Assembly (NCBI GenBank): GCA_943704525.1
Contig: CALSCQ010000647.1
Span: 1 to 17,224, forward strand
Origin: Pigoraptor vietnamica
Taxonomy: Eukaryota; Opisthokonta; Filasterea
Direction: 5' to 3'
DNA length: 17,224 nucleotides
Shown here piece after piece: positions 1 to 7,757 of this stretch. Made by a program: the position numbers and the translations under genes. The notes under the pieces were generated by a model. It was not told the DNA's origin. It worked only from the letters and a program-made list of their open reading frames with translations, and did not search any database. The first letter of the stretch is position 1, and every line of letters starts with the position of its first letter.

Positions 1-27
1 CCCCCCCCCCCCCCCCCCCCCCCCCCC
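1..27. repeat. Poly-C homopolymer at window edge
   Basis: The window opens with 27 consecutive C residues followed by a short pyrimidine-rich stretch. A homopolymer exactly at the edge, mirrored by a GA tract at the other edge, suggests that the window is bounded by assembly breaks in low-complexity DNA. No telomere-like unit is visible. Confidence 0.9.
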
Positions 28-427
28 TTTTCCTTTCGTCAGCGTCTGAAGTGGCTTTCTGTACGGGCTCATTGTTACACTGTATGCTATCATCCTGCAG
101 TGTGCGAGAGAGTGTGTGAAGTTGCGTATGTTGATGCATTCGACTACGCAGGAGGAACGCTATCCCATCCAGACAACCTACGCTGGCAACTCGCTGTCGA
201 TGATGTCGCACGTTTATAATTGCGCGTTCTTTGTTGCCGTAAAGCGATAGTGTAAAGGAGCGAAACGGCGCGTAAACGTGCGTGTGTGCTTGCTTGGCAG
301 GCGCGTGCGCCACTTCCGCCATCCAATAGCCGTCTAAATCGCGACGAAAACCAGATTCATATGCGCCCTCGAACACCGAGATGGAAGGGGGGTTGTCCAC
401 ACACGATCGCGAGCTCCACGCACGCGG
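28..427. other. Intergenic / 3' flank of gene 1, no gene seen
   Basis: These 400 bases lie downstream of the stop codon of the minus-strand gene ending at 428. Open frames here are short, lack convincing ATG starts and have no recognisable motifs. The stretch presumably holds the 3' untranslated region of gene 1. No tRNA-like or other RNA structure was recognised. Confidence 0.5.
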
Positions 428-1744
428 TCAGAGGTCCATCCTCCCTTGCAGGTCTCGGACGTCTTCGGCGAGTTGCATATACGCCTCAACCACGCGCGCG
501 GCCTGCCTCGTGTCAACGCCGGCCAGGCGCGGCGACTGAAGCGACACGTTGGAATAGCCGTCCACCATGGCGTCCGAGCCTTTGCTCGCAGCGCGTAGTA
601 TGGCGGTCGTGGGGTTTCGGCCAAACTCGTGCTCGAACTTTGCGTTGAGACGGTCCTCGTACGTGTGCTCGAGCACGTTGGATCGCGCGAGGTCGCCGAG
701 GAACTGCTCCGTGGCCGCCTTCTTGCGCATGTTGACGGCGTGGCTCACCACGTAGTCGCAGTTGATCCGGTGGTTCTGCCAGTCCCGCACGATCCCAAAC
801 CGCGCCTGAACAGTCGCAGGCTGCCTGCTGAACGCCGGCGCACTCACGTCGAGGTCGAGCATGGCAAGAATGGGGGCCCACAAAGGGCTGCGGCACAGCG
901 CCTCCACCGTGAGCTGGCACTCCCACGCGTGCTCCACCTCCCCCCTAGCCTCTCCGCCCTCTATCTCCAGCGGCGCCCCCGTGTATGCGTCACGGTTGCG
1001 CTGCTCGGCGCAGATGCGTTGGTACCGCTGTTCGCGTCGCATGATAGCGCCCAGCTGCGTGTCCCGCACCACATCGTTCTCGATCAAATACTCGCGCGCG
1101 CGATGGTTGAAGCTCGCTGGTCGTGGTCGTCCGGTCGTCGACCGTGCTCGCTGCGACGATGAGCTGAATGCGGCGGCAGACGACGAAGGCAGCGGCAGAC
1201 CTCTCCTTTCAGGGTCCTTATGCATTCCGCAACGACCGCCATACTCGGGCCTGCCGGGGTGCGTGCACGGCGTGTTGTTGCCCTTAAGCGCGCCGCACGT
1301 GAGTGTCGAGAGGCTAGCCGAAGAGGACGGCGCACGCCCCGCGTCCTTGTGAACGCCGCAATGGCCGCCGTACTCGGGCCTTCCTGCGTTCGTGCACGGG
1401 TTGCGGTCGGCCTTGATCGTGCCGCACAGAGGCATGGATGGACTAGGGACGGAACTTGCGTGCACAGCGGTTGCCGAGGGACGTCCCGCGTCCTTGTGAA
1501 TGCCGCAGCGGCCGCCGTACTGGGGTTTTCCTGCGTTCGTGCACGGGTTGTGGTCGGCCTTAATCGTGCCGCACAAAGGCATCGACGGGGGGGCGGCGGA
1601 CTGAGAATGCACCGCCCTAGCAGTTCGAGGGGGAGATGAGGGACGTCCCGCGTCCTTGTGAACGCCGCAACGGCCGCCATGTTCGGGCCTTCCTGCGTTC
1701 GTGCATGGCTTGTTGTCTGATTTCTTGATTGCGCCGCACTGCAT
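428..1744 (-). CDS. Tandem CCCH zinc-module protein with HNH-like domain
   Basis: This is an uninterrupted 438-residue protein. The first in-frame ATG is at 1744; the frame is open further upstream but has no ATG. Residues 3–175 hold four copies of a module with spacing C-x9/10-C-x11-C-x2-H: C3/C14/C26/H29, C58/C68/C80/H83, C107/C117/C129/H132 and C150/C160/C172/H175. Each has a core close to PCTNAGRPEYGGRCGVHKD, and Ser/Pro-rich linkers separate them. This layout resembles small Cys3His modules found singly in bacterial, viral and protist proteins (the DUF5763-type pattern), and I infer zinc binding. After a basic linker, residues 235–345 contain DAYTG, then EVEHAWECQ (H272), then HRINCD (N328) and HAVNMRKK (H335, N338). 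That order of His/Asn residues suggests an HNH (His-Me finger) nuclease. This is inference, because the zinc-ribbon cysteines of classical HNH domains are not obvious. The C-terminal 80 residues are unrecognised. Function unknown; a DNA- or RNA-acting enzyme or a mobile-element-derived protein are both possible. Confidence 0.8.
   Translation of the reverse strand: MQCGAIKKSDNKPCTNAGRPEHGGRCGVHKDAGRPSSPPRTARAVHSQSAAPPSMPLCGTIKADHNPCTNAGKPQYGGRCGIHKDAGRPSATAVHASSVPSPSMPLCGTIKADRNPCTNAGRPEYGGHCGVHKDAGRAPSSSASLSTLTCGALKGNNTPCTHPGRPEYGGRCGMHKDPERRGLPLPSSSAAAFSSSSQRARSTTGRPRPASFNHRAREYLIENDVVRDTQLGAIMRREQRYQRICAEQRNRDAYTGAPLEIEGGEARGEVEHAWECQLTVEALCRSPLWAPILAMLDLDVSAPAFSRQPATVQARFGIVRDWQNHRINCDYVVSHAVNMRKKAATEQFLGDLARSNVLEHTYEDRLNAKFEHEFGRNPTTAILRAASKGSDAMVDGYSNVSLQSPRLAGVDTRQAARVVEAYMQLAEDVRDLQGRMDL
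1195..1744 (-). repeat. Fourfold coding repeat (zinc modules)
   Basis: Four tandem copies of a roughly 130–165-base unit lie inside gene 1. The first cysteines fall at residues 3, 58, 107 and 150, so the period shortens toward the C-terminus through loss of linker residues. Copies 2 and 3 are the most alike: they share SMPLCGTIKAD…NPCTNAG and are nearly identical at DNA level, which suggests recent duplication or gene conversion. Copy 4 is the most divergent (CGALKGNNTPCTHPG). Confidence 0.85.
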
Positions 1745-2163
1745 GTCTGTCACTGGTACCGTTGGGTGTTGTTGGGTGAACGTGACGGATATCGATCTAG
1801 GGAATATGGGCAAAGGCCGCAGAGCCGTTTTGCTGTCTCAATAGTACGTACTTGCACGAAAAACCTGAGGATTTGAGGCGAGATGAAGGAAAGGGGTCGG
1901 TCAACCGGCGTTCACTCTTGTGTGGATTACCCCGGTTAGCAGACCGGGCATTTAAATGGACCACCAGAAGGTAAAAAATACGAAAATAGGGGTTAATTTC
2001 AATTAAATGTTAACTTCGACGAAACTGTTAACGAAGTCAATGAATTCGCACACAATTAGCGGCAACGCAAACGAATTGCAGAGAAATGCCAGACGCGAGC
2101 GACAACAAGGACCGCCTTCACGAGAGGAGACGCAATATGAATACACGGGACCGGCAGACGACA
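1745..2163. other. Intergenic region between genes 2 and 1
   Basis: About 420 bases that should hold the 3' flank of gene 2 and the promoter of gene 1, both on the minus strand. The part from about 1970 to 2060 is AT-rich against its surroundings. The palindrome catttaaatg at 1949–1958, about 200 bases upstream of the gene 1 ATG, could serve as a TATA-like element. Immediately beside it is the hairpin described separately. No coding exon is supported here. Confidence 0.5.
1931..1948. promoter_or_regulatory. Perfect 6-bp-stem inverted repeat
   Basis: cccggt (1931–1936) and accggg (1943–1948) form a perfect inverted repeat around a six-base spacer. It directly abuts the catttaaatg palindrome, and another CCGGTT-type word lies nearby (aaccgg near 1909). 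It could be a dimeric transcription-factor site for gene 1, but a role is inferred only from position and symmetry. Confidence 0.35.
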
Positions 2164-4837
2164 TCACCGCGAGAAGCCATTGAGCGCCATGGCCATGTCC
2201 AGCGTTTCGTCCGTGATATGTGAGCCCTTGTCCCTGAGTCCCTTTTTCGGGCGCGCAGGAGCGCCTGATGGCAGCACACGTGCCACCTGAGTGTTGCCTG
2301 TCCGCGCAGCTGCTTCTCGCATTGCGGCGCCAGCACTTTTCCTTGTGAGTGGCACACGCTCTGCGTGGCGTCAGTACTCGCTTGTGAGCGATGAGTGGTG
2401 ACATAAATAGATACGATGCACGCACTCAACTGCAGACACGCACCAAACAAAAGCACCCACCTTCCAGCGCATCCACAAGGTCGGCCAGATCGAGCGCAGA
2501 CGTGTCCGTCCTCACGGGACTTCGTCGCTTCGCCATCGGAGCCTCAACATGATACGAATGCGGCGGCTGCGCACCGCTCCCTCGAGCGGCAAGGCTCTCG
2601 GCAACACCAAACGCAACCCTTTTCGCCGGCGACGAAATTTGGGTGTCCTCGCTGTCGAGTCGCGTCTTCATGTCCGCAATCAGCTGGGTGGCTCGGCGCT
2701 TGGCCTTACGACGCACGCACGCCTCGCAGCCCGGGCTCCTCTCCTCCTCCCTCTGCCCGCACATCCAACACTTGCTGAACTGCGAGCCCAGCGCACGTGG
2801 CGTCGCGCGCGATGCTGACGCGTCGTTGTTCGAGAGCGGCGACGAAGCGGCGAGTGCGGGCGAGCGCAATGGCGATGTCTGCTCCAAGTACTTTGGCGGA
2901 AGCTCCAGCACAGGCGCCGCCCGCGAATCGTCACGCGCAGTCACGTGAGGGGGTGATGTGGCCACTTGCGACGGCGATCGCGCACTGGTTGACGACCCTT
3001 GCTGCGGCAGGGAGACAACGGCCGACGGAATCGATTGTGTGGTCGCATCGATCGCAACGGACGGAGGAGGGGCAGCCGCAACGGGTGGAGGCGCCGGCGG
3101 CAAGGGCCCCATTGGCGCGGCGAATTGAGGAAAGGGGGCGAACGGGGTGGGCACATTCACGACAATCGGAATCACGTGAGGAAGCTGCGAGGCTGCTGGC
3201 AGAGCCTGCGTGTGCGCCAATCCGAGGCGCTGTTGGGCGGCAAATGCGTCGCGGATGGAGCGCTCGATTGCTGCCATGACCTCCGCCGCGGTCATGGGCA
3301 CTTCGGGGTGCGAAGACGCCGCCAACGCACCACGCAGAGGGGCAGACTCCTCGCGCGTGGCGTGCGATGTCGCGTCGATGCCAGCTCTCGTTACATCAGC
3401 CGGCGCTGCGTTACTTTGCGCCCTCGACTCGCTCGCCCGCGCGATGCCATCGTTCACAGCGTCACTCCGCGCACCTTCCGCACCTTCGGCGCGGTCCAAA
3501 TCCGCCTGAAGGCTCCTCGACAGAGTGCCAGAAATGCGTGCCCCGTCGGCTACGTGCGACCCGGCAGCCACCCGCCGAAACGCGGCGTCCAGAGAGCGCC
3601 GAGTCGTCTTTCTCCGCTGCTCGTCCGCAGGGCCCGTCACCGCGCCCTCGCGCCCTGCCGATTCGACCCCGCCGGCGTCGTCCTTACGGGCACTCGACGG
3701 GTTCGATCGAAGCTCCGCCTGTTTCTTCTCGTGTCCATCCCTCAGCTTGCTCCAAATCAAGTCGAGGTCGCGCGCCTTCTGTGCACGGACTGCGTCGTCT
3801 TCGGCAGGCGCTGCAAGCGGCGAGAACGCAACGTCCTCGTCCCTCCCGCGCTGACGACCCATTCGCCTGTCCGATGTCACGGACCCGATGCGAGAGCGAG
3901 GGGGAGAGAGGTCGATGGATCGCACTGACATGCACAGCTGTGGGGATACGAAGGCCGCGCGAGTCAAGGTGCGAAACGAGCCACCTACTCTCACACAAAA
4001 CGCATGGAAATATCCCAGACAACGACACACCGGGAATTGCACAACTAGACGCTAAAGAGGCTTCGAAGCCAGCACGCAAAAGTCGGACAAGGCGGATATC
4101 TTCCGCGGCGCCCGTCGTGCGCAAGCACTCGTCCCTGAGACGGCGCAGCGTGTCCTCCTGGTTGCGGCGCTCTTCCACCAGCGCCTGTATCGCCCGCTGC
4201 CTCTCCGTGTTCGCCTTGGCCAGCTCTCTCACAAGCGACGCGATGCGTAGGCGATCCTCCTCACACAAGTCCCGCAGGCGCGCACCCCCATCTCCCCCGG
4301 AATTGCCACCCCCCTCGAGGGTCGCATCTCTACCCGTCGACGCATCCTTCGGCCGGTCTGCTGCAGCGTCCGCACGCGGCATCTGCACCGCTTCGCCCTC
4401 TTCCCGTTCTTCAGCCGCCAAACCATCGTCGACATCGCCCACAACAAAATACGGCCGGAATTTCGGAGGTTCCGGCTGCGAATGCACGGCCGGCGGCGGG
4501 TTTCCCCTCGCGTTACCGACGTCGGCCAACTGCGCGCTGTAATCGGCAGCCGGCGATTTGGCTCGGGCGGGCGCTACTGGCACATCAACGAACAGGACGG
4601 CCTCCGCCCGTTCGACGTGTGCCGGTTGAGCAGGCGCCGTGCGTGCGCTCGCGGAAACAGGACGACCGCGGACGGGTAGGGAGGACGCTGCGCAGTCAGG
4701 GACCCAGTCAGGGACCAGGATGAGGCTGATTAAGAGTCGCCTCAAAACACATTCACTTTCGCAGCAAACAAGTGTACGTTGTGGGTAATTTTACGCAACG
4801 GGAAGCAAAAACTCACTTGTCCTCTGTGTTGATGCAT
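2164..4837 (-). CDS. Unrecognised coiled-coil, Pro-rich, CxxC-motif protein
   Basis: Multi-exon gene reconstructed by hand. The last exon is 2164–2360. It is joined through a 100-base intron (2361–2460, GTGGGT…CGCAG, phase 1) to a large exon from 2461 to about 3937, which would follow an acceptor reading CCCCACAG. The upstream exon runs from about 4020–4050 to 4529, in another frame. Several donor/acceptor pairs fit that middle intron, so its edges are unresolved. A likely first exon is 4817–4837: an ATG with A at −3, seven codons, then a GTGAGT donor. Its acceptor at 4530 keeps phase but has a poor pyrimidine tract. The protein has an acidic N-terminal part, a charged heptad-like coiled coil (about 4110–4250), a long Ser/Ala/Arg low-complexity region, a proline-rich segment (about 3000–3170) and a CWMC-x10-CEAC motif (about 2722–2775) followed by a basic, possible nuclear-localisation stretch (RRKAKRR). 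The last exon carries a basic tail. I do not recognise the family. A nuclear scaffold or DNA-binding protein is possible, but this is inference. Confidence 0.6.
4693..4716. repeat. Perfect tandem 12-mer
   Basis: cagtcagggacc occurs twice in direct tandem (4693–4704 and 4705–4716). On the minus strand it would read VPDWVPD if translated. It lies in the putative first intron of gene 2, or in its 5' coding part if the gene starts further upstream than I assigned. Confidence 0.8.
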
Positions 4838-4943
4838 GCTTAAGTGGCGCTGCGCCCGCGGGAAGTGGCTTGGGGCGTGTGCCTGCGACACACGAAGAAG
4901 TTGGCACACGAAGCGCAGTACACGCGACAAGCGACACGCGCGA

Positions 4944-4952
4944 ACGCACGCA

Positions 4953-4984
<32 letters not shown>

Positions 4985-5090
4985 CACGCACACGCACACA
5001 CACACACACACCACACACACACACACGCACGAACGCACGCACACAAACACACACACGCGCGCTCACACGCACACACGGACACGCACGCAT
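4944..5090. repeat. Alternating (CA)n/(ACGC)n microsatellite
   Basis: An almost pure alternating purine–pyrimidine tract: first ACGC units, then CA units with scattered CG steps and a few interruptions (cc near 5011, ctc near 5062). Long CA/CG tracts can adopt left-handed Z-DNA under negative supercoiling, which is established for such sequences in general. It starts about 107 bases upstream of the putative ATG of gene 2. Confidence 0.95.
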
Positions 5091-5289
5091 CATGCACATT
5101 ACACACCTGTACTCCAGTACACTCCATGCCGACGTAAGCGAGTCTCCATGTTCAAAACAACAACCACTTCGCTCTTCTTTAGTTACTAAAGTTTTTGCAT
5201 CTTTCGTAATTAGTCTTCAGCCGACGACGGCCAACTGGCTCACAGTATTTTTGAAATGGCAGAAAGCGCGCCAATCGCGTTTGAAATTT

Positions 5290-5760
5290 CCGGCCAGTCG
5301 GTTATTTTAACCGAACGGCGCCCCAACCGGCGGCCGCGACCACGACCAGCCGCCGAGGCAGCTACTGCTGGCCGTACGCCGGCCGGCCCGGTCCGAGTGC
5401 CCGGCGCCGCCGGTGCGCCGTACGGATACTGCCAGTCCTTGGAGATTTCACCTTTTACGCTACCGCGGCCCGCTGTTCGGCGTCCGGCCGGCCCGGAGCT
5501 GATTCAGTGCCAGTCGGTAACGCCGAATCCGAGTGCTGACACACAGCCTCCAACTGACGCCCGTCTCGCGGGTGTTATTATTCAGTAAACTAAACTGGCC
5601 CAAGGCACACAGAGTTGAACTACCGCGCAGGCGGCATCCAGTCTGCCGACTCACAGCCGTACGGAACCGCGCGGCGGCCATCGGACGCCGAACCGTCGGC
5701 CACTGAACTGGCGGCAGAGGACAGCCGGCTGTGGCACATACTACTGACAGCTCACGGCTG
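5290..5760. repeat. GC-rich palindrome-dense stretch, possible degenerate element
   Basis: The stretch contains a 7-bp-stem, 3-base-loop hairpin (tcggtta/taaccga, 5299–5315) and three copies of gccagtc (5294, 5431, 5509). ccgtacgg occurs twice (5418–5425 and 5657–5664). A 12-bp inverted repeat is formed by gttcggcgtccg (5475–5486) and cggacgccgaac (5682–5693). GGCCGGCC-type words recur near 5380 and 5485. The density suggests a decayed non-autonomous mobile element or a structured regulatory region. No target-site duplication or clear ends were found. Confidence 0.35.
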
Positions 5761-5852
5761 GGCAGCCTGAGTGTTTCCGGAAAGGCGTACTGTAGAATAG
5801 GCCAAGGGGACCGGCGGCTGACGAGCAAACGGCAGTCTCGGCCGCGATCCGA

Positions 5853-5860
5853 TGACGTCA
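5853..5860. promoter_or_regulatory. ATF/CRE-type bZIP site TGACGTCA
   Basis: A perfect TGACGTCA palindrome lies 122 bases upstream of the HIS7 start and 51 bases upstream of the TATA-like element. bZIP factors of the ATF/CREB and Gcn4 type bind this sequence. In yeast, amino-acid biosynthesis genes including HIS genes are activated by Gcn4, so general amino-acid control of this gene is a reasonable inference. Confidence 0.55.
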
Positions 5861-5887
5861 TGGTGATTCCCTGCACGGACACAACGG

Positions 5888-5893
5888 CACGTG
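5888..5893. promoter_or_regulatory. E-box CACGTG within a 10-bp palindrome
   Basis: CACGTG sits at the centre of the perfect palindrome ggcacgtgcc (5886–5895), between the CRE-type site and the TATA-like element of HIS7. bHLH factors bind this core. The six-base word is expected a few times by chance in a window this size, so position is the main support. Confidence 0.4.
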
Positions 5894-5911
5894 CCGACAC
5901 GACAGCGGCGA

Positions 5912-5919
5912 TATACAAA
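5912..5919 (+). promoter_or_regulatory. TATA-like element of HIS7
   Basis: TATACAAA occurs 63 bases upstream of the HIS7 ATG in otherwise GC-rich DNA and is followed by a pyrimidine-rich stretch (5957–5976). A transcription start about 30 bases downstream would give a 5' untranslated region of about 40 bases. Inferred from sequence and spacing. Confidence 0.5.
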
Positions 5920-5977
5920 AAGAAACACATCGCGCTCAACTTTTGCGTCCACGCATCCCTTTTACTCTTTTACTCTT

Positions 5978-6079
5978 ATGCCATGGGTCCACCGGTGGTC
6001 GCTCTCCTCGACTACGGCGCGGGGAATGTCCGCAGCGTCATCAACGCCGTGCGCGAGTGCGGCTACGAGGTCGCGCTGA
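5978..6079 (+). promoter_or_regulatory. Overlapping out-of-frame upstream ATG/uORF of HIS7
   Basis: An ATG at 5978 precedes the HIS7 ATG by five bases in another frame and opens a 33-codon reading frame that ends inside HIS7 at 6079. Its context is weak (C at −3), whereas the HIS7 start has G at −3 and G at +4. Leaky scanning would therefore be needed for HIS7 translation if transcripts include this ATG. The peptide has no recognisable features. Confidence 0.5.
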
Positions 6080-7623
6080 TATCCAACCCCGCCGACATCG
6101 ACCACGCCGAGCGGCTCATATTCCCTGGCGTCGGCTCCTTCGGGAGCGCGATGCAGAGACTGCGCGACGGAGGATTCGTCGAGCCGCTTCGTCGCTACAT
6201 TGCGTCGAATCGCCCGTTTCTCGGCGTGTGTCTCGGTCTGCAGACGCTGTTTGAGGGCAGCGAGGAGTCGCCAGGGGTCGAAGGGCTCGGCGTGATCCCC
6301 GGCATCGTGCGACGGTTTCCCGCGGGCGCGCTTCCCGTCCCTCACATCGGCTGGAATGGCGTGCGCGTGATCAAGCCGTCGGCCGTGCTGGACCTCGGAG
6401 ACAACGCGGCAGAGCGGTTTTATTACGTGCACTCGTACCACGCCGTCGCGGATGCCGCCAATGCCGAGTGGGTGCTTGCTTACACAGACTACGGGACATC
6501 GTTTGTGGCGGCCGTTCAGAGGGGGAACGTGGTGGCCGCGCAGTTTCACCCGGAAAAGAGCGGCGCCGCAGGGCTCGCGTTTTTCAGGCGCTTCCTGCAT
6601 ACCGCCCCGGGAGCTTTCCACGTGCCCGCGTCTCCGTTCACGCCGGCGCCAGAGTCCGCGCGCACGTGCCTCGCGCGGCGTGTCATTGCGTGCCTGGACG
6701 TGCGCACGAACGAGAGCGGAGATCTCGTCGTCACCAAGGGCGATCAGTACGACGTCAAGGAGAAGGACGGCCGCGTGCGCAACCTCGGCAAGCCCGTCGA
6801 CCTGGCCGCGCGTTACTACGCCGAGGGCGCGGACGAGGTAACTTTTCTCAACATCACCAGCTTCAAGAACTCCCCCATGGCGGACCAGCCGATGCTGGAG
6901 GTGCTGCGCCAGGCGTCCTCGAGGGTGTTTGTGCCCCTCACAATCGGCGGTGGCATTCGTGACCTCGTCGATCCCGACGGAACGAAGCACCCGGCGCTCG
7001 AAGTCGCCGGCGCTTACTTCCGCTCCGGTGCCGACAAGGTCTCGATAGGCAGCGATGCGGTCGAGGCGGCGCTCGAGTACTACGCCCGCGGCAAGACGTG
7101 CGACGGGAGCACGGGGATTGAGCAGATTGCCCACGTGTACGGCTCGCAGGCGGTGGTCATCTCCATAGACCCGCGGCGCGTGTACGTCCAGTCTCCCACG
7201 GACGTGCGCCACCACGTGATCGAGACGGCGATTCCCGGGCCTTCGGGAGAGCAGTACTGCTGGTACCAGTGCACTGTGCAAGGGGGGCGCGCGGGCCGAG
7301 ACATTGGAGCGTACGAGGTCGCCGTTGCGTGCGAGGCGCTTGGGGCTGGAGAGATTCTGCTCAACTGCATGGACAGGGACGGGACGAACTCGGGCTTTGA
7401 CGTCGAACTCGTGCGGGACGTGAGCGCGGCGGTGAAGATCCCCGTGATCGCGTCTAGTGGGGCGGGGTGCGCGGCGCACTTTGTGGAGGTGTTTGAGAAG
7501 ACGGGCGCGCTTGCGGCGCTCGCGGCGGGCATCTTTCACAGGAAAGAGGTGCCGATTGAGCGCGTGAAGAGCGCCGTCGCGGCCGCCGGAATTCCCGTTC
7601 GACCGTTTGTTGCGGTTCAATAG
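5983..7623 (+). CDS. HIS7: Imidazole glycerol phosphate synthase, HisH–HisF fusion
   Basis: A 546-residue intronless protein, close to the usual length of fungal His7. It converts PRFAR and glutamine to imidazole glycerol phosphate and AICAR (plus glutamate), the fifth step of histidine biosynthesis. The N-terminal glutaminase domain (about 1–208) has DYGAGN, PGVGSFG, the nucleophile C83 in GVCLGLQTLFE, and H189/E191 in QFHPEKSG, which complete the catalytic triad. After a short Pro-rich linker, the (βα)8 cyclase domain (about 231–546) has D239 in ACLDV and D396 in SIDPRR, the two catalytic acids. It also has GGGIRD, NCMDRDGT and ASSGAG phosphate-binding loops. The start at 5983 was chosen because the domain begins there and the context is strong. 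An in-frame ATG at 5860 would add 41 residues that look like promoter DNA. No transit peptide is seen, so the enzyme is probably cytosolic. No key residue is missing. Confidence 0.97.
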   Translation: MGPPVVALLDYGAGNVRSVINAVRECGYEVALISNPADIDHAERLIFPGVGSFGSAMQRLRDGGFVEPLRRYIASNRPFLGVCLGLQTLFEGSEESPGVEGLGVIPGIVRRFPAGALPVPHIGWNGVRVIKPSAVLDLGDNAAERFYYVHSYHAVADAANAEWVLAYTDYGTSFVAAVQRGNVVAAQFHPEKSGAAGLAFFRRFLHTAPGAFHVPASPFTPAPESARTCLARRVIACLDVRTNESGDLVVTKGDQYDVKEKDGRVRNLGKPVDLAARYYAEGADEVTFLNITSFKNSPMADQPMLEVLRQASSRVFVPLTIGGGIRDLVDPDGTKHPALEVAGAYFRSGADKVSIGSDAVEAALEYYARGKTCDGSTGIEQIAHVYGSQAVVISIDPRRVYVQSPTDVRHHVIETAIPGPSGEQYCWYQCTVQGGRAGRDIGAYEVAVACEALGAGEILLNCMDRDGTNSGFDVELVRDVSAAVKIPVIASSGAGCAAHFVEVFEKTGALAALAAGIFHRKEVPIERVKSAVAAAGIPVRPFVAVQ

Positions 7624-7757
7624 GAAGTCGCGCAATGAAGGTTAAAGGACGGCGCACATCTCCAACGACGCAGGTGTTAAAGTACAAGTAGCACACGCAT
7701 GGCGCTACACGCGCGACCACAGACACGCACTATTTTTGCGGATCCAGTCCAAATTTA
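7624..7757. other. Convergent 3' spacer between HIS7 and MFS gene
   Basis: A 134-base spacer separates the stop codons of two genes facing each other, so their 3' untranslated regions must be very short or must overlap. Minus-strand sequence just after the MFS stop contains AGTAAA, a weak poly(A)-signal variant. Nothing else is recognised. Confidence 0.5.

Larger units (their letters stand above)
4838..5982. other. Divergent intergenic region upstream of gene 2 and HIS7
   Basis: About 1.1 kb lies between the minus-strand gene 2 and the plus-strand HIS7. It holds an alternating CA/CG tract, an AT-richer stretch near 5150–5240, a GC-rich stretch full of short palindromes (about 5290–5760) and then the HIS7 promoter elements. 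Reading frames through it are open by composition but have no recognisable protein features. Confidence 0.6.

Noticed and set aside
1-27. Possible telomere at the left edge
   Set aside because: A pure C homopolymer without any T/A-containing repeat unit is not a telomeric pattern; it more likely marks an assembly edge.
2361-2460. Termination of gene 2 at 2426 by reading through
   Set aside because: A phase-matched GTGGGT…CGCAG intron leads into a coding-like last exon, whereas the read-through tail is a short Cys/Val-rich stretch typical of intron sequence.
2999-4542. Long plus-strand frames opposite gene 2
   Set aside because: Arg-rich composition typical of antisense GC-rich frames; no motifs. 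The minus strand has better splice sites and a coherent coiled coil.
4742-5310. Frames encoding repeats of Thr-His/Ala-Arg or Cys-Val across the CA tract
   Set aside because: These are direct translations of the microsatellite and carry no independent evidence of coding.
5731-5982. N-terminal extension or transit peptide on HIS7
   Set aside because: The in-frame extension overlaps the CRE, E-box and TATA-like element, and its only ATG (5860) lies upstream of the TATA-like element. The domain itself begins at 5983.
5962-7635. A 557-codon open frame antisense to the whole HIS7 gene
   Set aside because: It mirrors HIS7 exactly, is rich in Arg/His/Val as expected for a GC-rich shadow frame and has no motifs. 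HIS7 has complete catalytic signatures.
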